DNA of 64,000 nucleotides from Paraburkholderia tuberum STM678 (GCF_902833905.1 NZ_CADFGP010000011.1:1-64000); one strand, 5' to 3'. Shown: positions 27,724 to 37,584, counted from the first letter of the stretch. Translations and numbers: made by a program. Notes: generated by a model from the sequence alone, not told the origin.

Positions 27724-29508
27724 ATGACGTTGACTTATCAGGCGCCGCTACGCGACATGCGCTTCGTGATGGACGAGTGGCTCGACGCGGCTTCGTGGTG
27801 GCGCGACGTGCCCGACTGGCAAGACCTCGACTCGCCGACCGCGCAGCAGGTGCTCGAGGAAGCGGCGCGTTTCGTCGAGGAGCGCATCGCGCCGCTCAAC
27901 GCGAGCGCCGATCTCGAAGGATGTCGTTTCGACGCGGGCAAGGTGACGACGCCCGCGGGCTTTCGCGAGTCCTACGCGGAATTCGTCGAAGCGGGTTGGC
28001 CGACATTATCGCTCGACGCCGGGCACGGCGGACAGGGTCTGCCGCAGCTTCTCGACGTCGCACTTCAGGAAATGCTCGCGGGCGCCAACCATGCATGGTT
28101 GATGTCGCCCGGGCTCACGCACGGCGCGACGGCATGCTTGCAGACGTATGGCAGCGAACGCGTGAAAAAGGCATTGCTGCCGAAAGTCGCGAGTGGCGAG
28201 TGGCTATCGACGATGTGTCTGACCGAGCCCCAAGCCGGCAGCGATGTCGGCCTGATCCGTTCGCGCGCGACTGAAGCACCGGGCACCGACGGGTATTTCA
28301 TCGACGGCAGCAAGATCTTTATCAGCGGCGGCGCGCACGATATGACGGAGAACATCGTTCATCTGGTGCTCGCTCGAGGGCCCGATGCGCCGCCCGGTAC
28401 GAAAGGGTTGTCGCTGTTTGTCGTGCCGGAATGGCTGGAAGACGGCGACGGTGGGCGCTCGTGCAATGGTGTCTATTGCGAAGGCATCGAAAAGAAAATG
28501 GGCCTGAAAGGCAGCCCGACCTGCACGATGCGCTTCGAACGCGCATTCGGCTGGCTCGTCGGTGAAGCGCATCGCGGTCTCGCGTGCCTGTTCGTGATGA
28601 TGAACGCGGCGCGGCTACAGGTTGCGATGCAGGGCCTCGGGCATGCGCACACCGCGTGGCAACGCGCGCACGCTTACGCGCAGGAACGCGCGCAGATGCG
28701 TGCAGTGAGCGTGCCGCCCGGTGCGAACGTCGCACCGGGAAAGGCTGCGCCGATCGCGTTTCATCCGGCCATGCGGCGGATTCTGATGGAGCTGCGCGCG
28801 ATCGTCGAAGGCGAGCGCGCGATCGGTTACTGGACCGCGCATTGGCTCGACATCGCCGCACGTCATGCCGATGTCGCCGAACGGGAACAGGCGGCGCAGC
28901 TCGCATCGCTGTTGACTCCGATTGCAAAGGCGTTTTTTACGGCCAACGGTTATGGCGCTGCATCGAACGCGCTGCAGGTGTTCGGCGGCTACGGCTACAT
29001 CCACGAGTACGGCATTGAACAGACGTTGCGCGATAGTCGCGTGTCGATGTTGTACGAAGGCACCAACGAAATTCAGGCGATCGATCTGCTGATTCGGAAG
29101 GTGCTGCCCGATGGGGCGGTGGCGTTCGATGTGCTGCTTCGCCAGGTGCGCGCGGAAGCGCGGCTGTGTCAGGAGTCCGATCCGCCGGTTCGTGCCGCCG
29201 GCGCGAAGCTCGCAGAGCTAGCACAGACAGTGGAGAGCACGACACGGTCGATCAAGGCTCGCCACGCGCAAGACCCGGAGACGGCATACCGGGTCGCGGA
29301 CGACTATCTCGCGATGCTTGGCTGGATGCTGCTGGCGTTCGCATGGGCGCGTGCGCTGCGAATTGCGACGCCGCAATGCGAGGCGGAAACGTTCTATGTG
29401 GAGAAGCGGGAGACGGGCCGCTTCTTCTTCGACTACCCGCTCGCGGCCTTCGCTTATCGCCGCAGCCTCGTTGCAGCCGGGTGCGAGGCAACGCTGCCGT
29501 ACGTTTGA
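27724..29508 (+). CDS. acyl-CoA dehydrogenase (DmdC-like, long form)
   Basis: This 594-residue flavoprotein starts at ATG 27724. It has the N-terminal acyl-CoA dehydrogenase extension, the flavin/substrate block MCLTEPQAGSDVGLIRSRA, GLKGSPTCTMRFERA, and LQVFGGYGYIHEYGIEQ with YEGTNEIQAIDLL. The extra C-terminal domain (about 470-594) is typical of the 3-methylmercaptopropionyl-CoA dehydrogenase-like group. Genes of this type follow fcs in several ferulate clusters, so it may serve a beta-oxidative side route for saturated or hydroxy-cinnamoyl-CoA esters. Its exact substrate is inferred only from context. Confidence 0.88.
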   Translation: MTLTYQAPLRDMRFVMDEWLDAASWWRDVPDWQDLDSPTAQQVLEEAARFVEERIAPLNASADLEGCRFDAGKVTTPAGFRESYAEFVEAGWPTLSLDAGHGGQGLPQLLDVALQEMLAGANHAWLMSPGLTHGATACLQTYGSERVKKALLPKVASGEWLSTMCLTEPQAGSDVGLIRSRATEAPGTDGYFIDGSKIFISGGAHDMTENIVHLVLARGPDAPPGTKGLSLFVVPEWLEDGDGGRSCNGVYCEGIEKKMGLKGSPTCTMRFERAFGWLVGEAHRGLACLFVMMNAARLQVAMQGLGHAHTAWQRAHAYAQERAQMRAVSVPPGANVAPGKAAPIAFHPAMRRILMELRAIVEGERAIGYWTAHWLDIAARHADVAEREQAAQLASLLTPIAKAFFTANGYGAASNALQVFGGYGYIHEYGIEQTLRDSRVSMLYEGTNEIQAIDLLIRKVLPDGAVAFDVLLRQVRAEARLCQESDPPVRAAGAKLAELAQTVESTTRSIKARHAQDPETAYRVADDYLAMLGWMLLAFAWARALRIATPQCEAETFYVEKRETGRFFFDYPLAAFAYRRSLVAAGCEATLPYV

Positions 29509-29535
29509 AGGTCAGCTCGAGCAACACCTGCTGGA

Positions 29536-30351
<816 letters not shown>

Positions 30352-30433
30352 TATCTTCTCCCCAGCGCGGACTGTTCCAGCGTACTACGCAATGATCCAT
30401 TCCCACGGTAGAGCGCGACGCGAAGCAGGGCCA

Positions 30434-30450
30434 TACGACCTTGGTCCAAT
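30434..30450 (+). promoter_or_regulatory. regulon element copy 1: TACGACCTTGGTCCAAT
   Basis: This copy of the 17-bp element has the palindromic core GACCTTGGTCC. It lies between ppk2 (start 30351, leftward) and the membrane protein gene (start 30583, rightward) and could serve both. Confidence 0.7.
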
Positions 30451-30582
30451 ATCGCCGGTACAGGGCGCGCAGTATGATGCGGGCGTCTGCTCGCGCCTGC
30501 CCGATCCGACTGTCCTCGTCGCACCTCATCCGTATGCCTGCAAAGGGCGGGCTCGGTTCACGTCATCGCCACGGGAGGCCTC

Positions 30583-31263
30583 ATGGATGCCACGGGTCAC
30601 ACGGAGCAGGAAAACTTCGGCGATAGGGAGCCGGTTCTCGATGTCGTCGATCGAGTGTGCGAGTCATGTTTCGGCCTCTTCATGGCGCTGACGTTCGTCG
30701 GCACCGTTTCGGCCGTCGGCGCGGGTGCCGACGCGGGGCACAAGATGTTCTACACCGCGCTCGGCTGCAATCTCGCATGGGGCCTCGCGGACGCGGTGAT
30801 GTTCCTCGTGCGTACGCTGGTGGCTCGCGGCAGGCGTGTGACGCTTGCGCATTCCGTGCGAGGCCAGCCGAATGCGGCCGCGGGCGTTCGGACGCTTCGC
30901 GGCGCAATGGCCGCGTGGCTCAGACCGTTGATCGGCGATACGGAGCTCGAGTCCATCCGCAGGCGTGTTGCGGCGCGGCCGGATCTGCCGCAGCGAGCAG
31001 TATTCGTGCGCGACGATTTCACCGCCGCCGCGGCTATCTTTGTGCTCGTAGTAGCCGCAACGTTCCCGGTCGCGTTGCCCTTCGTGCTGTTCGCGCACGT
31101 TCCGACGGCGCTGATCGTCTCCCGTGTCTTGACTATCGCGATGTTATTCGGCAGCGGCATGGCGCTGGGGCATTACGCGGGATTTCGCGGCTGGCAGGCC
31201 GGCCTTGCGATGGCGGCGGTCGGCGTCCTGCTCACCGTGGCGATCATCGCGCTCGGCGGATGA
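30583..31263 (+). CDS. small integral membrane protein, VIT/CCC1-like
   Basis: This 226-residue protein starts at ATG 30583 behind GGGAGGCCTC. Five membrane segments are likely: about 31-50, 60-80, 146-165, 168-190 and 200-224. FYTALGCNLAWGLADAVMFLV resembles a transmembrane block of VIT1/CCC1 metal transporters, although the protein is shorter and lacks other hallmarks. A cytosolic loop (about 85-140) holds several charged residues. The upstream palindromic element places it in the proposed regulon. Transport function is unproven. Confidence 0.7.
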   Translation: MDATGHTEQENFGDREPVLDVVDRVCESCFGLFMALTFVGTVSAVGAGADAGHKMFYTALGCNLAWGLADAVMFLVRTLVARGRRVTLAHSVRGQPNAAAGVRTLRGAMAAWLRPLIGDTELESIRRRVAARPDLPQRAVFVRDDFTAAAAIFVLVVAATFPVALPFVLFAHVPTALIVSRVLTIAMLFGSGMALGHYAGFRGWQAGLAMAAVGVLLTVAIIALGG

Positions 31264-31332
31264 TCGAGGTCGGCCCCGCCAATCAGCTTCGCTGGCTTCG
31301 CGTTTCATTCATCATCGACACCGCGCTTCCTG

Positions 31333-31349
31333 TAAGACCAAGGTCCGAT
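31333..31349 (+). promoter_or_regulatory. regulon element copy 2: TAAGACCAAGGTCCGAT
   Basis: Same 17-bp element with AA at the centre (core GACCAAGGTCC), in the 283-bp gap before the SYLF lipoprotein gene at 31547. Confidence 0.7.
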
Positions 31350-31546
31350 TCCGCGCCGGTTTCAGCGTGACATCATGTATCTGCAAGCGTTGTAGTCGTC
31401 GCATCCGGATACCGAAGAAAATCGACGCGCGGCGATGGCATTGATGGTTCCTTGGGCGGCTATGCCGCTTCACGGCGGAGAAAAAAGATCGAGGCTTCCA
31501 GCCATCAGGACTGGCGACTCGGATCGTAACCAGAACGGAGTCGATA

Positions 31547-32134
31547 GTGAACAGACGGAACTTTGTGCACACGCTCGCGCTTACATCCATGGCCGCGAGT
31601 CTGGCTTTGGCGGGTTGCACGACGACCGGAGGCAGTGGCGAGAGCGCCACTACCGACGCCGCCAAACGGCAGGAGATCGACGCGGCCGTGAACGGTGCGC
31701 TGTCGAAATTGTTCGATACGGTGCAAGGCTCGCACGAACTCGTATCGAAGGCGCAGGGCGTGCTGGTGTTTCCTTCGGTGAGAAAGGCGGCGTTCATCGT
31801 CGGTGGCGAGTACGGTGAAGGGGCATTGCGCGTCGGGGGAGCGACGGTGGGCTATTACAGTACCACCGCGGCATCGTTCGGATTGCAGGCCGGCGCGCAG
31901 TCGACCGCCGTGTTCTTCCTGTTCATGACGAAAGATTCGCTCGATAAATTCCGCAACGCGAAGGGCTGGTCGGCGGGCGTCGATGCTTCGGTTTCACTGC
32001 TGAAAGTCGGCGCTACCGGCGCGATCGATACCACGTCGGCGACCGCCGAGGTCGTCGCGATGGTCTTGACCAATACGGGCTTGATGGCCGACCTGTCGCT
32101 GGCCGGCACCAAGGTTACGCGCATGAATCTGTAG
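31547..32134 (+). CDS. YSC84/SYLF-domain lipoprotein
   Basis: This 195-residue exported lipoprotein begins at GTG 31547 (GGAG 7 bp upstream) with RRNF and a lipobox LALAGC (Cys24). The mature part is a SYLF lipid-binding domain: GVLVFPSVRKAAFIVGGEYGEGAL, then FGLQAGAQSTAVFFLFM and the closing LAGTKVTRMNL. Family members bind phospholipids and are often stress-induced. A regulon element lies 198 bp upstream. Confidence 0.9.
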   Translation: MNRRNFVHTLALTSMAASLALAGCTTTGGSGESATTDAAKRQEIDAAVNGALSKLFDTVQGSHELVSKAQGVLVFPSVRKAAFIVGGEYGEGALRVGGATVGYYSTTAASFGLQAGAQSTAVFFLFMTKDSLDKFRNAKGWSAGVDASVSLLKVGATGAIDTTSATAEVVAMVLTNTGLMADLSLAGTKVTRMNL

Positions 32135-33069
32135 CAGGGCGCGGCAAGCAGCGGCATTCGAACGAATCGTCATGGCGCTGTCACACAGTGGCGCGTCTAT
32201 CGCGTGTTGCGGTTTCGTTACAGCGAAGCCGCGCGACACGCTACGCATGCCTTGGCACGGCGACGCGCAGCGGGTAGTTTTTGGCGGACTCACCCCACTT
32301 AGCCTCCCTATCATCCCTCCCGTTGTTCCCACGAAACGCTGCGAGCCAGATGCGCTCGCGACTCGCAGCGACGCTGCCTGTAATCTGCACTGACCTTCCT
32401 GTTTATTCAATACCGGTAGAAAAGACGAAGCCGAAACACGCGTTCTCGCCGCGGTGCTGCGTTTAGTCATCTGCCGGGCATAATTTTATTTTTTTGTGAT
32501 CGATGAATGCAAATGATTCGTACTGGAATAGCGGGCGATAAAAGCGTTGAATTGCGTCAAAAAAACCTATCGCCGACCAATTAATTAAATTGGAGAATTA
32601 GCGTTGGGTATACCCGCTGACTCTGCGATTCGCGATGCATGAAAGCTTTACGGTTGGAAGTTTCCATCTGAAAGCGCTATCGCGCCGGGCTTCACGGGCT
32701 AGTGCAAATCCGTCACGGCGCAGGGGAACATTGCGGCTCGTACGGCGACGTTGCCAGTTTGCTAACTTTCCTGTGCGTGCAAACGGGCGGCGCGGACACT
32801 GCCTCGCCCGGCAATAACTAACTGCCTAACAAACTCTGTCGCCATTTTCCGATTGATGGCGGACAACGCAGAACACTATTGAGTAGTTTCCCGAGTAAGC
32901 GGCATAAATTAAGGTAACCCTTCGGTAAGTGATTCTGGATAGCCTATACTGACTTCCAGCCACCCGACGTGCGAAGTAGCGATTGTGAAGTCAATTATGT
33001 GGTTCGAAGCCCAAAGATAAAGACGTCGCAGTTGTACGGAATCCGTTCGCACTGGACCCGGAGGTGCCA
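32135..33069. other. long AT-richer non-coding stretch before the sensor kinase
   Basis: About 930 bp with no credible gene. Short open frames (32172-32393, 32635-32817) are Arg/Cys-rich and lack ribosome sites. The middle (about 32470-32620) is clearly more AT-rich than its surroundings. It holds a perfect inverted repeat CCAATT-AATTA-AATTGG (32577-32593) and the palindrome GGGTATACCC (32606-32615). A TATACT box lies at 32945-32950, about 120 bp before the kinase start. It may be remnant or regulatory DNA. Confidence 0.5.
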
Positions 33070-34530
33070 ATGATTAATCTGATCGTGTACGGCAGACACC
33101 TGGCGATCGGGGTAGCGGGAATTCTCACGGCGCTGCACGCGCAACCGCGCCACATGGGTCAATGCGGCCCGTCACAGATCGACAATGCGCGCAACGACGG
33201 TCCTCCACTATCCGGGCACGACCGTTCCAGACAGTTTTCACCCAGGCATCACCGGTTTCAGCGCGCTCGCAATATCCCCGGCGTGTCGAGCCGACAGAGT
33301 ACCCGCGATACCCACGAGCCGCCGTACGCGTTGCCGGCATGGCGGCGCTGTGTCGCCGCTTGCGCGTCGTGGCTGCGAGGCGAAGGCGATAGCAGCACGC
33401 GGCGCATCCTCGACGCGAGCATGCCGCTGTGCGAGACGCTCGAAATGTTGCCGGTTCCGATCGTCACGATCGACCAGCGGGACCAGATCATTTTCGCGAA
33501 CGCGCGGGCGGCGCAACTGTTCGGCTACACGAGGGAAGAGCTGATCGGCGTGCCGACCGCCAAGCTGTTTCCGATCGACGGCATCAATGCCGATCGGTCG
33601 GGTCCAGGCAATCGTGGCGCGAAGATACAAATCCCCGGCGTCACGACCACGCAGATTCTGATCGCGCGGCGGCGCGATGGCGGCGGCTTTCACGCGGAGG
33701 CGGAAACCACGCGATGCCGCGTGCACAATCAGGAATTGCGGATCACCGCGATATCGGATTGCAGTGCGTGCGGCGAAGTCGATGGAAATACGAGGGATCT
33801 CGCGCATCTCGCGCGCGTTTCTTCATTGGGCGAACTCGCCGGATCGCTCGCGCACGAGTTGAAGCAGCCGCTTACCGCGATCCTGTTCAACGCGCAAGCC
33901 GCACGCAAATTCATGGATGCGGAGACGACCAACGTAGTGGAGCTGCGCGAAGCGCTCGAAGACATCGTGGCCGACAATTGCCGCGCGAACGAGGTGCTGC
34001 AAAGGATTCGCGCATTGGTGCGCAAAGGCGATGTCGAGTTGCAGTTGCTGGACGTCGGCAACGTCGTGCGCGACATCGCGACGCTCGTGCACAGCGATGC
34101 GTTGACGCGCAGCGTGCGCACGAGCTTCGACATTCCGAACAATCTGGCGCTCATTTGCGGCGACAAGGTTCAGCTTCAGCAGGTGATCCTGAACCTGCTG
34201 CTCAACGCTTTCGACGCGGTCAAGGATTGCCCTGCCGCGGACCGCCTCGTCGAAACGACAGCGCGTGAGGAAGCGGACGGACTGATACGGATAACGGTAA
34301 AAGATCGCGGCCAGGGCCTCGACGTCGACAGCATGGAAAGGATTTTCCGGCCATTTTTCACCACCAAACCGCAGGGGCTCGGATTGGGTCTTTCGATCAG
34401 CCGCACGATCGTCACGGCGCACCGCGGCCGGCTGTGGGCGGAAAACAACGAGGGCAAAGGGGCATCGTTTCACGTCACGCTTCCCGTCGCGACCGATATC
34501 CGACAGAGACTCGTGCCCCGATCATCATGA
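33070..34530 (+). CDS. PAS-domain sensor histidine kinase (FixL-like architecture)
   Basis: This 486-residue kinase starts at ATG 33070, with GGAGG 5 bp upstream supporting the long N-terminus. Residues 1-115 are unusual: one possible hydrophobic segment (about 3-23), then a basic region without recognisable domain. A PAS domain follows (about 118-235, LPVPIVTIDQRDQIIFANARAAQLFGY). HisKA has His262 in AHELKQPLTAI, and the ATPase part has NLLLNAFDAV, DRGQGLD and LGLGLSISRTIV. No heme-binding His pattern could be assigned, so the signal is unknown. It overlaps its response regulator by 4 bp. Confidence 0.9.
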   Translation: MINLIVYGRHLAIGVAGILTALHAQPRHMGQCGPSQIDNARNDGPPLSGHDRSRQFSPRHHRFQRARNIPGVSSRQSTRDTHEPPYALPAWRRCVAACASWLRGEGDSSTRRILDASMPLCETLEMLPVPIVTIDQRDQIIFANARAAQLFGYTREELIGVPTAKLFPIDGINADRSGPGNRGAKIQIPGVTTTQILIARRRDGGGFHAEAETTRCRVHNQELRITAISDCSACGEVDGNTRDLAHLARVSSLGELAGSLAHELKQPLTAILFNAQAARKFMDAETTNVVELREALEDIVADNCRANEVLQRIRALVRKGDVELQLLDVGNVVRDIATLVHSDALTRSVRTSFDIPNNLALICGDKVQLQQVILNLLLNAFDAVKDCPAADRLVETTAREEADGLIRITVKDRGQGLDVDSMERIFRPFFTTKPQGLGLGLSISRTIVTAHRGRLWAENNEGKGASFHVTLPVATDIRQRLVPRSS

Positions 34531-35150
34531 ACCAGACCAACACTCGCGTCTTCATCGTCGACGACGACGACAGCGTGCGCAGCGCGCTCGCCCGCTTGCT
34601 GCGCGCCTCCGGCTACCAGGTCGAATGCTTCGACAGTCCTGAGGCCTTTCTCGAACGAGCCGATCTGACGAGCATGCCAGCCTGCCTCGTTCTCGATCTG
34701 CAGATGCCGGGCATGACGGGACTCGAAGTGCAGCGCAAGCTCGATCAGCTGCTGCCGATCGTATTCCTGACCGGGCACGGCGACATCGGCTCGAGCGTCG
34801 ACGCGATGAAAGGCGGAGCGGTCGACTTTCTGCCCAAGCCGGTGCGCGACTCGCTGTTGCTCGCCGCGGTGGATCGCGCGCTCGCGCGCGCGTGTGTGGA
34901 AAGCAGGCGGCGCCACGAACGCGAGGAAATAGAAGAGCGGATGCGGCATCTGACCCGCCGCGAACGCGAAGTCATGGAACTCGTCGTGACTGGCCGCCTG
35001 AACAAACAGGTTGCGAGCGATCTGGGCGCGGCCGAAAAAACGATCAAGATTCATCGGGCCCGCGTGATGGAGAAGATGAAGGCCCGATCGATCGTCGACC
35101 TCGTTCATCTGGTGCGAAAGGGCGGCGTTTGTAGGGCCGACGAAGAATAA
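34527..35150 (+). CDS. FixJ/NarL-type two-component response regulator
   Basis: This 207-residue regulator starts at an ATG overlapping the kinase stop (ATGA). The receiver domain has the acidic DDDD cluster (about 11-14), phospho-acceptor Asp57 in LVLDLQMPGMTGLE and Lys in LPKPV. A LuxR-type helix-turn-helix follows (about 143-200: LTRREREVMELVVTGRLNKQVASDLG). It is the only DNA-binding two-component regulator in the window and the best candidate to bind the palindromic elements found between 30.4 and 54 kb; that link is inferred. Confidence 0.93.
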   Translation: MNQTNTRVFIVDDDDSVRSALARLLRASGYQVECFDSPEAFLERADLTSMPACLVLDLQMPGMTGLEVQRKLDQLLPIVFLTGHGDIGSSVDAMKGGAVDFLPKPVRDSLLLAAVDRALARACVESRRRHEREEIEERMRHLTRREREVMELVVTGRLNKQVASDLGAAEKTIKIHRARVMEKMKARSIVDLVHLVRKGGVCRADEE

Positions 35151-35216
35151 TCGCCCGAACCAGGCGCCGACTCCCGCGTTGTGCCGCCACTTTCAGCGGC
35201 GCTGGCCGACATCGCT

Positions 35217-35233
35217 AGTGGACCAAAGTCTTA
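35217..35233 (-). promoter_or_regulatory. regulon element variant upstream of the receiver gene
   Basis: Read on the minus strand, TAAGACTTTGGTCCACT matches copy 5 (45875-45891) at 14 of 17 positions. A separate palindrome AGTGGTCCACT lies at 35271-35281, between it and the receiver-only gene. Confidence 0.5.
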
Positions 35234-35312
35234 TATCTCATCGGGGTTTCAACCAGTACGCTAAGGCATCAGTGGTCCACTTTCCGGAGCGACTGCGCGT
35301 TCGCGCTGTCAT

Positions 35313-35699
35313 ATGGTCAACCCTAACCAATTCGTTGCGGTGGTCGACGATGACGAGTCGGTGTGCCGAGCCATCAAGCGTTTGCTGCATTCCGAAGGTA
35401 TCAGGGCGGAGACGTTTTGCAGCGGTGACGAGTTCTTGAATGCGCTTGTGGCAATTCCGTCGTATCGGCCTGCCTGCGTGATTCTGGATGTCCAGATGCC
35501 GGGAACCAACGGCCTGGAAGTCCAGCGTCAGCTCGCGCAAATGGGCGTGCCGGTCATCGTGATTACCGCCTATGACGATCTCTCCGTCCGCCAGACCGCG
35601 CTCGCGGCCGGTGCGGCCGCGTATCTGCGCAAGCCTTTCACCAGCGCGATTCTGTTCAAGGCGGTCGAGGTGGCCATCGGCGGTCCGCCGACACCCTGA
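35313..35699 (+). CDS. stand-alone response regulator receiver
   Basis: This 128-residue protein consists only of a receiver domain: DDDE acidic cluster (about 12-15), phospho-acceptor Asp59 in VILDVQMPGTNGLEVQ, Thr in VITAYDD, and Lys in LRKPF. It is close in style to the receiver of the preceding FixJ-type protein and could compete for phosphate from the same kinase or act on a partner protein. It has its own 160-bp promoter region with two palindromes. The ribosome site is weak. Confidence 0.88.
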   Translation: MVNPNQFVAVVDDDESVCRAIKRLLHSEGIRAETFCSGDEFLNALVAIPSYRPACVILDVQMPGTNGLEVQRQLAQMGVPVIVITAYDDLSVRQTALAAGAAAYLRKPFTSAILFKAVEVAIGGPPTP

Positions 35700-35724
35700 A
35701 CGCGCGTCTTCGCGCCGGATGATA

Positions 35725-35741
35725 TGAGACCAAGGTCCGAT
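35725..35741 (+). promoter_or_regulatory. regulon element copy 4: TGAGACCAAGGTCCGAT
   Basis: A near-exact repeat of copy 2 (31333-31349), 26 bp after the receiver stop and 174 bp before the secreted protein gene that opens the RND-pqi operon. Confidence 0.7.
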
Positions 35742-35914
35742 TGTCGCCGTTTCTTCGGACCACCAAACTGAACTCAGTCAACGCGTCGAACCGACACCGG
35801 CTGCGCCGCACCGAATTCGAAACCGGACGGGTTGCGGCGCGTGCGTGCCTTTGCGCGTGCGATGCGCCGCGCGGAGTGCGGCAGCGTTCAAGGATAAAAG
35901 CGGGAGCGCACGTG

Positions 35915-36307
35915 ATGAAATCAATTTCGGTTTGTCTCGCGATTCTTCTCGGTACCGCTGCGATGCAGGTGGGCGCGGCGGACTTCGACGGCAGCAAGCG
36001 GCTGATCTGCGCGACGATCGACGCGCACGCCTGCGATCCGGGCATCGCCTGCACGCGCGCGTTGCCCGCGGATCTCGGTCTGCCCAAATTCCTGACTCTC
36101 GACTTCGACAAACGCGCGGTCGTCGGTCCCGCGCGCACGACGCCGATGCTGTCGGTCACCAAGGAGGCGGATCAGCTCCTGATCCTCGGCAATGAGTTGG
36201 GCTTTGGCTGGACGCTGGTCGTCGATTCGACGGACGGCGAGATGACGCTGACGATTGCCAACAGAAACGATGCCTTCGTGCTGTTCGGCAACTGCACGCC
36301 TTTGTGA
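35915..36307 (+). CDS. small periplasmic protein of unknown function
   Basis: This 130-residue protein from ATG 35915 (CGGGAGCGCACGTG upstream) has a clear signal peptide (about 1-21, ending MQVGAADF). The mature part has cysteines in LICATIDAHACDPGIACTR and a terminal FGNCTPL, suggesting disulfides in the periplasm, plus strand-rich sequence. No family was recognised. It lies 16 bp before the RND adaptor gene, so it is very likely co-transcribed with the efflux operon. Confidence 0.75.
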   Translation: MKSISVCLAILLGTAAMQVGAADFDGSKRLICATIDAHACDPGIACTRALPADLGLPKFLTLDFDKRAVVGPARTTPMLSVTKEADQLLILGNELGFGWTLVVDSTDGEMTLTIANRNDAFVLFGNCTPL

Positions 36308-36323
36308 TCAGGCGGAGTGCGCG

Positions 36324-37571
36324 ATGAAAACCGTACCCGTTTCCCTGGTCTCGCCGCGGCCGGATTCTCGCGGCGCTCTCCCATTGCTCGCCGTCGTCGC
36401 GGCGCTGACGCTGCTCACCTTGCTCGCGTCATGCAAGAAGGCGCCACCGCCGCCGGTCGCCGCCGCGCCGGAAGTGACCGTGATGACGGTGACGCAACAG
36501 GACACGCCGGTCGACTTCGAATTTACCGCGCAAACGCAGAGTTCGCGTGAAGTCGAGATCCGCTCGCGGGTCGACGGCTTCCTCGACAAGCGCATGTACA
36601 CCGAAGGCGCGTTGGTCAAGACGGGACAAACGATGTTCCAGATGGACCGCAAGCCGTTCGAGGCCGCGCTGCAGACCGCGAAAGGGCAACTGGCCCAGCA
36701 GCAGGCGCGTCTCGAAGTCGCCAAGGCCAATCTCGCGCGCGTGGTGCCGTTGGCGGCGCAGAACGCGTTGAGCAAGAAGGATCTCGACGACGCGGTCGGC
36801 AACGAGAAGCAGAGCGCCGCCGCGGTGATCGCCGCCCAGGGCGAAGTCGACACCGCACTGCTGAACCTCGGCTACACGACGATCAAGTCTCCGCTGAACG
36901 GCCTGTCGAGCTTCGCGCGTCTGCAGGATGGCAGCTACGTGACGGCGACCTCGAACGGTTTGCTGACCTACGTGTACCAGCTCGATCCGATGTGGGTGAA
37001 CTTCAGCATCTCCGAGAACGAGATGCTGAAGTACCGGGATGACATCGCGGCAGGACGTCTGCGATTTCCCGCGCACGACGATTTCTCCGTGCATCTGATT
37101 CTCGCCGATGGCTCGCCCTATGCCGAGCAAGGCCAGATCAACTTCGCGAACCCGGCGTTCAATACCGAAACGGGAACCTTCCTCGTGCGCGCGACCTTCG
37201 AAAACCCGAAGGGCATCTTGCGCCCCGGCCAGTTCGTGCGGGCCCGCGTTTCCGGCGCGATCCGGCCCAATGCGACGCTCGTGCCGCAGCGCGCGGTGTT
37301 GCAGGGCGCGAAGAGCAACTTCGTGTGGGTCGTCGATAGCGACTCGAAGGCCCATCAGCGCGTCGTCGAAGTCGGCGACTGGCAGGGCGATAACTGGTTT
37401 ATTTCCGACGGACTCAAGGCGGGCGAGCGCATCGTCGTGGACGGCGCGCTGCGCGTTACCGCGGATTCGCAGCTGAAAATCATCAAAACCCTGGCGGCCG
37501 GCGGGAAAAGCCAGGCGGCGGTGGCGACGGCTGCATCGCAAGGCGCCGCGGCAGCGCCCGCCGCCGAGTGA
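36324..37571 (+). CDS. RND efflux periplasmic adaptor (membrane fusion) lipoprotein
   Basis: This 415-residue AcrA/MexA-type adaptor starts at ATG 36324 behind GGCGGAGTGCGCG. The lipobox LLASC gives Cys37. A barrel-sandwich hybrid (EVEIRSRVDGFLDKRMYTEG) is split by a coiled-coil hairpin (about 110-175), followed by beta-barrel and membrane-proximal domains (LRPGQFVRARVSG). It links the inner-membrane pump to the outer-membrane channel encoded next. The Ala-rich tail is unstructured. Confidence 0.95.
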   Translation: MKTVPVSLVSPRPDSRGALPLLAVVAALTLLTLLASCKKAPPPPVAAAPEVTVMTVTQQDTPVDFEFTAQTQSSREVEIRSRVDGFLDKRMYTEGALVKTGQTMFQMDRKPFEAALQTAKGQLAQQQARLEVAKANLARVVPLAAQNALSKKDLDDAVGNEKQSAAAVIAAQGEVDTALLNLGYTTIKSPLNGLSSFARLQDGSYVTATSNGLLTYVYQLDPMWVNFSISENEMLKYRDDIAAGRLRFPAHDDFSVHLILADGSPYAEQGQINFANPAFNTETGTFLVRATFENPKGILRPGQFVRARVSGAIRPNATLVPQRAVLQGAKSNFVWVVDSDSKAHQRVVEVGDWQGDNWFISDGLKAGERIVVDGALRVTADSQLKIIKTLAAGGKSQAAVATAASQGAAAAPAAE

Positions 37572-37584
37572 CGGGGCAGTCGCC

